DNA of 7,293 nucleotides, taken from contig JAAZBA010000245.1 of the NCBI GenBank assembly GCA_012514045.1, forward strand, positions 1-7,293, read 5' to 3'. This stretch comes from Clostridiales bacterium. GTDB lineage: Bacteria > Bacillota > Clostridia > Oscillospirales > QAMX01. The notes below the pieces were generated by a model, which did not search any database, had not been told where the DNA came from, and saw only the letters and a program-made list of their open reading frames with translations. This document shows positions 6,339 to 7,293 of the stretch, piece by piece. The position numbers were made by a program, and so were the translations under genes. The stretch's first letter is position 1, and the number at the start of each line of letters is the position of its first letter.

Positions 6339-7235
6339 ATGATAAAGTCCACGTTAGGGGACAGAATATTCAACGCCATAAATCTTACTCTGATTACAAT
6401 TCTGATGCTTGTGGTGCTATATCCTCTGATCCTCATTGTGTCCTCCTCTTTCTCTGACGCAAATCTCGTAAGCACGGGACAGGTGTGGCTCCTACCAAAG
6501 GGATTCCATATCGACGGATACAAAAGAGTGTTTAGCGATCCCGACATCATGATAGGTTACCGCAACTCCATATTCTACACGACCGCCGGAACGGCTGTAA
6601 ATCTGGCTGTTACGCTTTTGGCAGGCTATGCCTTATCAAGGCGTGATTTGGTGGGCAGAAACGTCCTAATGTTTATGATGCTCTTCACCATGTACTTCGG
6701 AGGAGGTATGATCCCCACGTACATTATTGTGCGTAACCTGAATCTCCTGAATACCTGGTGGGTTCTCATCGTCACCTCAGCTATCAGCACCTACAATCTC
6801 ATCATATGCCGCACCTTTTTTATAAACGGTGTTCCCCGTGAGCTTGAAGAAGCGGCAGAAATCGATGGCTGCTCTCAGGCAAGAACGTTTTTCACTATCG
6901 TTCTGCCTCTTTCCAAGGCTCTCATCGGTGTAATGACTCTGTATTACGGCGTGGGTCATTGGAACAGCTGGTTCTCAGCTATGATATACTTGACGGACCG
7001 CAGCAAGGTACCCCTCCAGCTCATCCTCCGTGAGCTGCTGATAGAGAACCAGACAGCGGCGCAGATGATTGAAGTGGATGCCTACGGCGGCGACAGTCTA
7101 ATCGATAAAATAAAGCTGGCGGAGCTCATAAAATATTGTGTAATAGTGGTCGCCAGCGTTCCCGTAATGGTAGTATACCCCTTTATTCAGAAATACTTCG
7201 ACAAAGGCGTAATGCTGGGAAGTATCAAAGGATAG
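6339..7235 (+). CDS. Sugar ABC transporter permease, YtcP/LplC (MalG-like) type
   Basis: A 298-residue partner permease. ATG 6339 follows AAGGGAGG (6324-6331) by 7 bases, and the gene begins 16 bases after the previous stop, so the two are one transcript. TM1 (LTLITILMLVVLYPLILIVSSSFSD) is the usual opening of this group, followed by further helices; MFMMLFTMYFGGGMIPTYII and the ending DKGVMLGSIKG are hallmarks of the YtcP/LplC subgroup. The EAA loop is ELEEAAEIDGCSQARTFFTI, with Glu171-Ala172-Ala173 and Gly177. It acts with the preceding permease as the membrane channel of a carbohydrate importer. In related loci the next gene encodes the lipoprotein solute-binding protein, which here would lie past the window's end. 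Length and motifs look complete. Confidence 0.93.
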   Translation: MIKSTLGDRIFNAINLTLITILMLVVLYPLILIVSSSFSDANLVSTGQVWLLPKGFHIDGYKRVFSDPDIMIGYRNSIFYTTAGTAVNLAVTLLAGYALSRRDLVGRNVLMFMMLFTMYFGGGMIPTYIIVRNLNLLNTWWVLIVTSAISTYNLIICRTFFINGVPRELEEAAEIDGCSQARTFFTIVLPLSKALIGVMTLYYGVGHWNSWFSAMIYLTDRSKVPLQLILRELLIENQTAAQMIEVDAYGGDSLIDKIKLAELIKYCVIVVASVPVMVVYPFIQKYFDKGVMLGSIKG

Positions 7236-7241
7236 GTCAAT

Positions 7242-7271
7242 TGAATATTCAGGTTTGAACCCGAATATTCA
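7242..7271 (+). repeat. Inverted repeat / hairpin downstream of the permease genes
   Basis: TGAATATTC (7242-7250) and GAATATTCA (7263-7271) are perfect 9-bp inverted arms. Inside them GGT and ACC pair again around a TTGA loop, after one A-C mismatch. Each arm is itself built on the palindrome GAATATTC. No T-run follows (the sequence goes on TGACATATATTTAATATT), so it is not a classic terminator. It starts 6 bases after the permease stop and may be an mRNA-stabilising or processing hairpin, a partial attenuator before a solute-binding protein gene, or a protein-binding palindrome. The remaining 22 bases are A/T-rich with no gene start visible. Confidence 0.55.
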
Positions 7272-7293
7272 TGACATATATTTAATATTATTA

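Noticed and set aside
1..7293. Mobile element, CRISPR array, toxin-antitoxin or defence system
   Set aside because: No transposase, integrase, repeat-spacer pattern, terminal repeats or small paired genes were found on either strand.

Overview
The window looks like a carbohydrate-use locus from an anaerobic Firmicute (Clostridia, Oscillospiraceae/Lachnospiraceae type). This rests on strong AGGAGG-type ribosome binding sites, a membrane-anchored AraC-type regulator, and a LplB/YtcP-type sugar permease pair with no ATPase gene beside it. That combination is typical of gut, rumen and Paenibacillus-like Firmicutes. No rRNA or other taxonomic marker is present, so the assignment is an inference.

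Layout, left to right. Positions 1-1391 (+) hold the 3' part of a glycoside hydrolase family 2 gene; its 5' part lies outside the window. A hairpin at 1411-1446 separates it from a convergent minus-strand cluster. Read in its own direction, that cluster is: a 711-residue two-TM AraC sensor/regulator (5129 to 2994); an intact amidohydrolase-2 family enzyme (2991 to 2236), whose start lies 2 bases past the regulator's stop; and a second amidohydrolase-fold gene (2217 to 1450). The last gene is split by one in-frame TAA at 1789-1791, and every metal ligand kept by its neighbour appears to be replaced. Positions 5130-5380 form a divergent, AT-rich control region with candidate promoters and palindromes. 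Two sugar ABC permease genes follow on the plus strand (5381-6322 and 6339-7235). The window ends in a hairpin with 9-bp arms, probably just before a solute-binding protein gene that is not included.

How the genes may work together (inference): the membrane AraC protein senses an extracellular cue and controls the divergent importer and possibly its own operon. The importer brings in an oligosaccharide or glycoside, the GH2 enzyme trims it, and the amidohydrolase(s) act on a released acid, lactone or aglycone. The substrate cannot be read from the sequence.

I see no CRISPR array, mobile element, tRNA, rRNA or defence system, and nothing that is clearly a wholly new system. The most notable item is the paired amidohydrolase locus: an intact enzyme followed by a ligand-less homologue that carries a nonsense codon.
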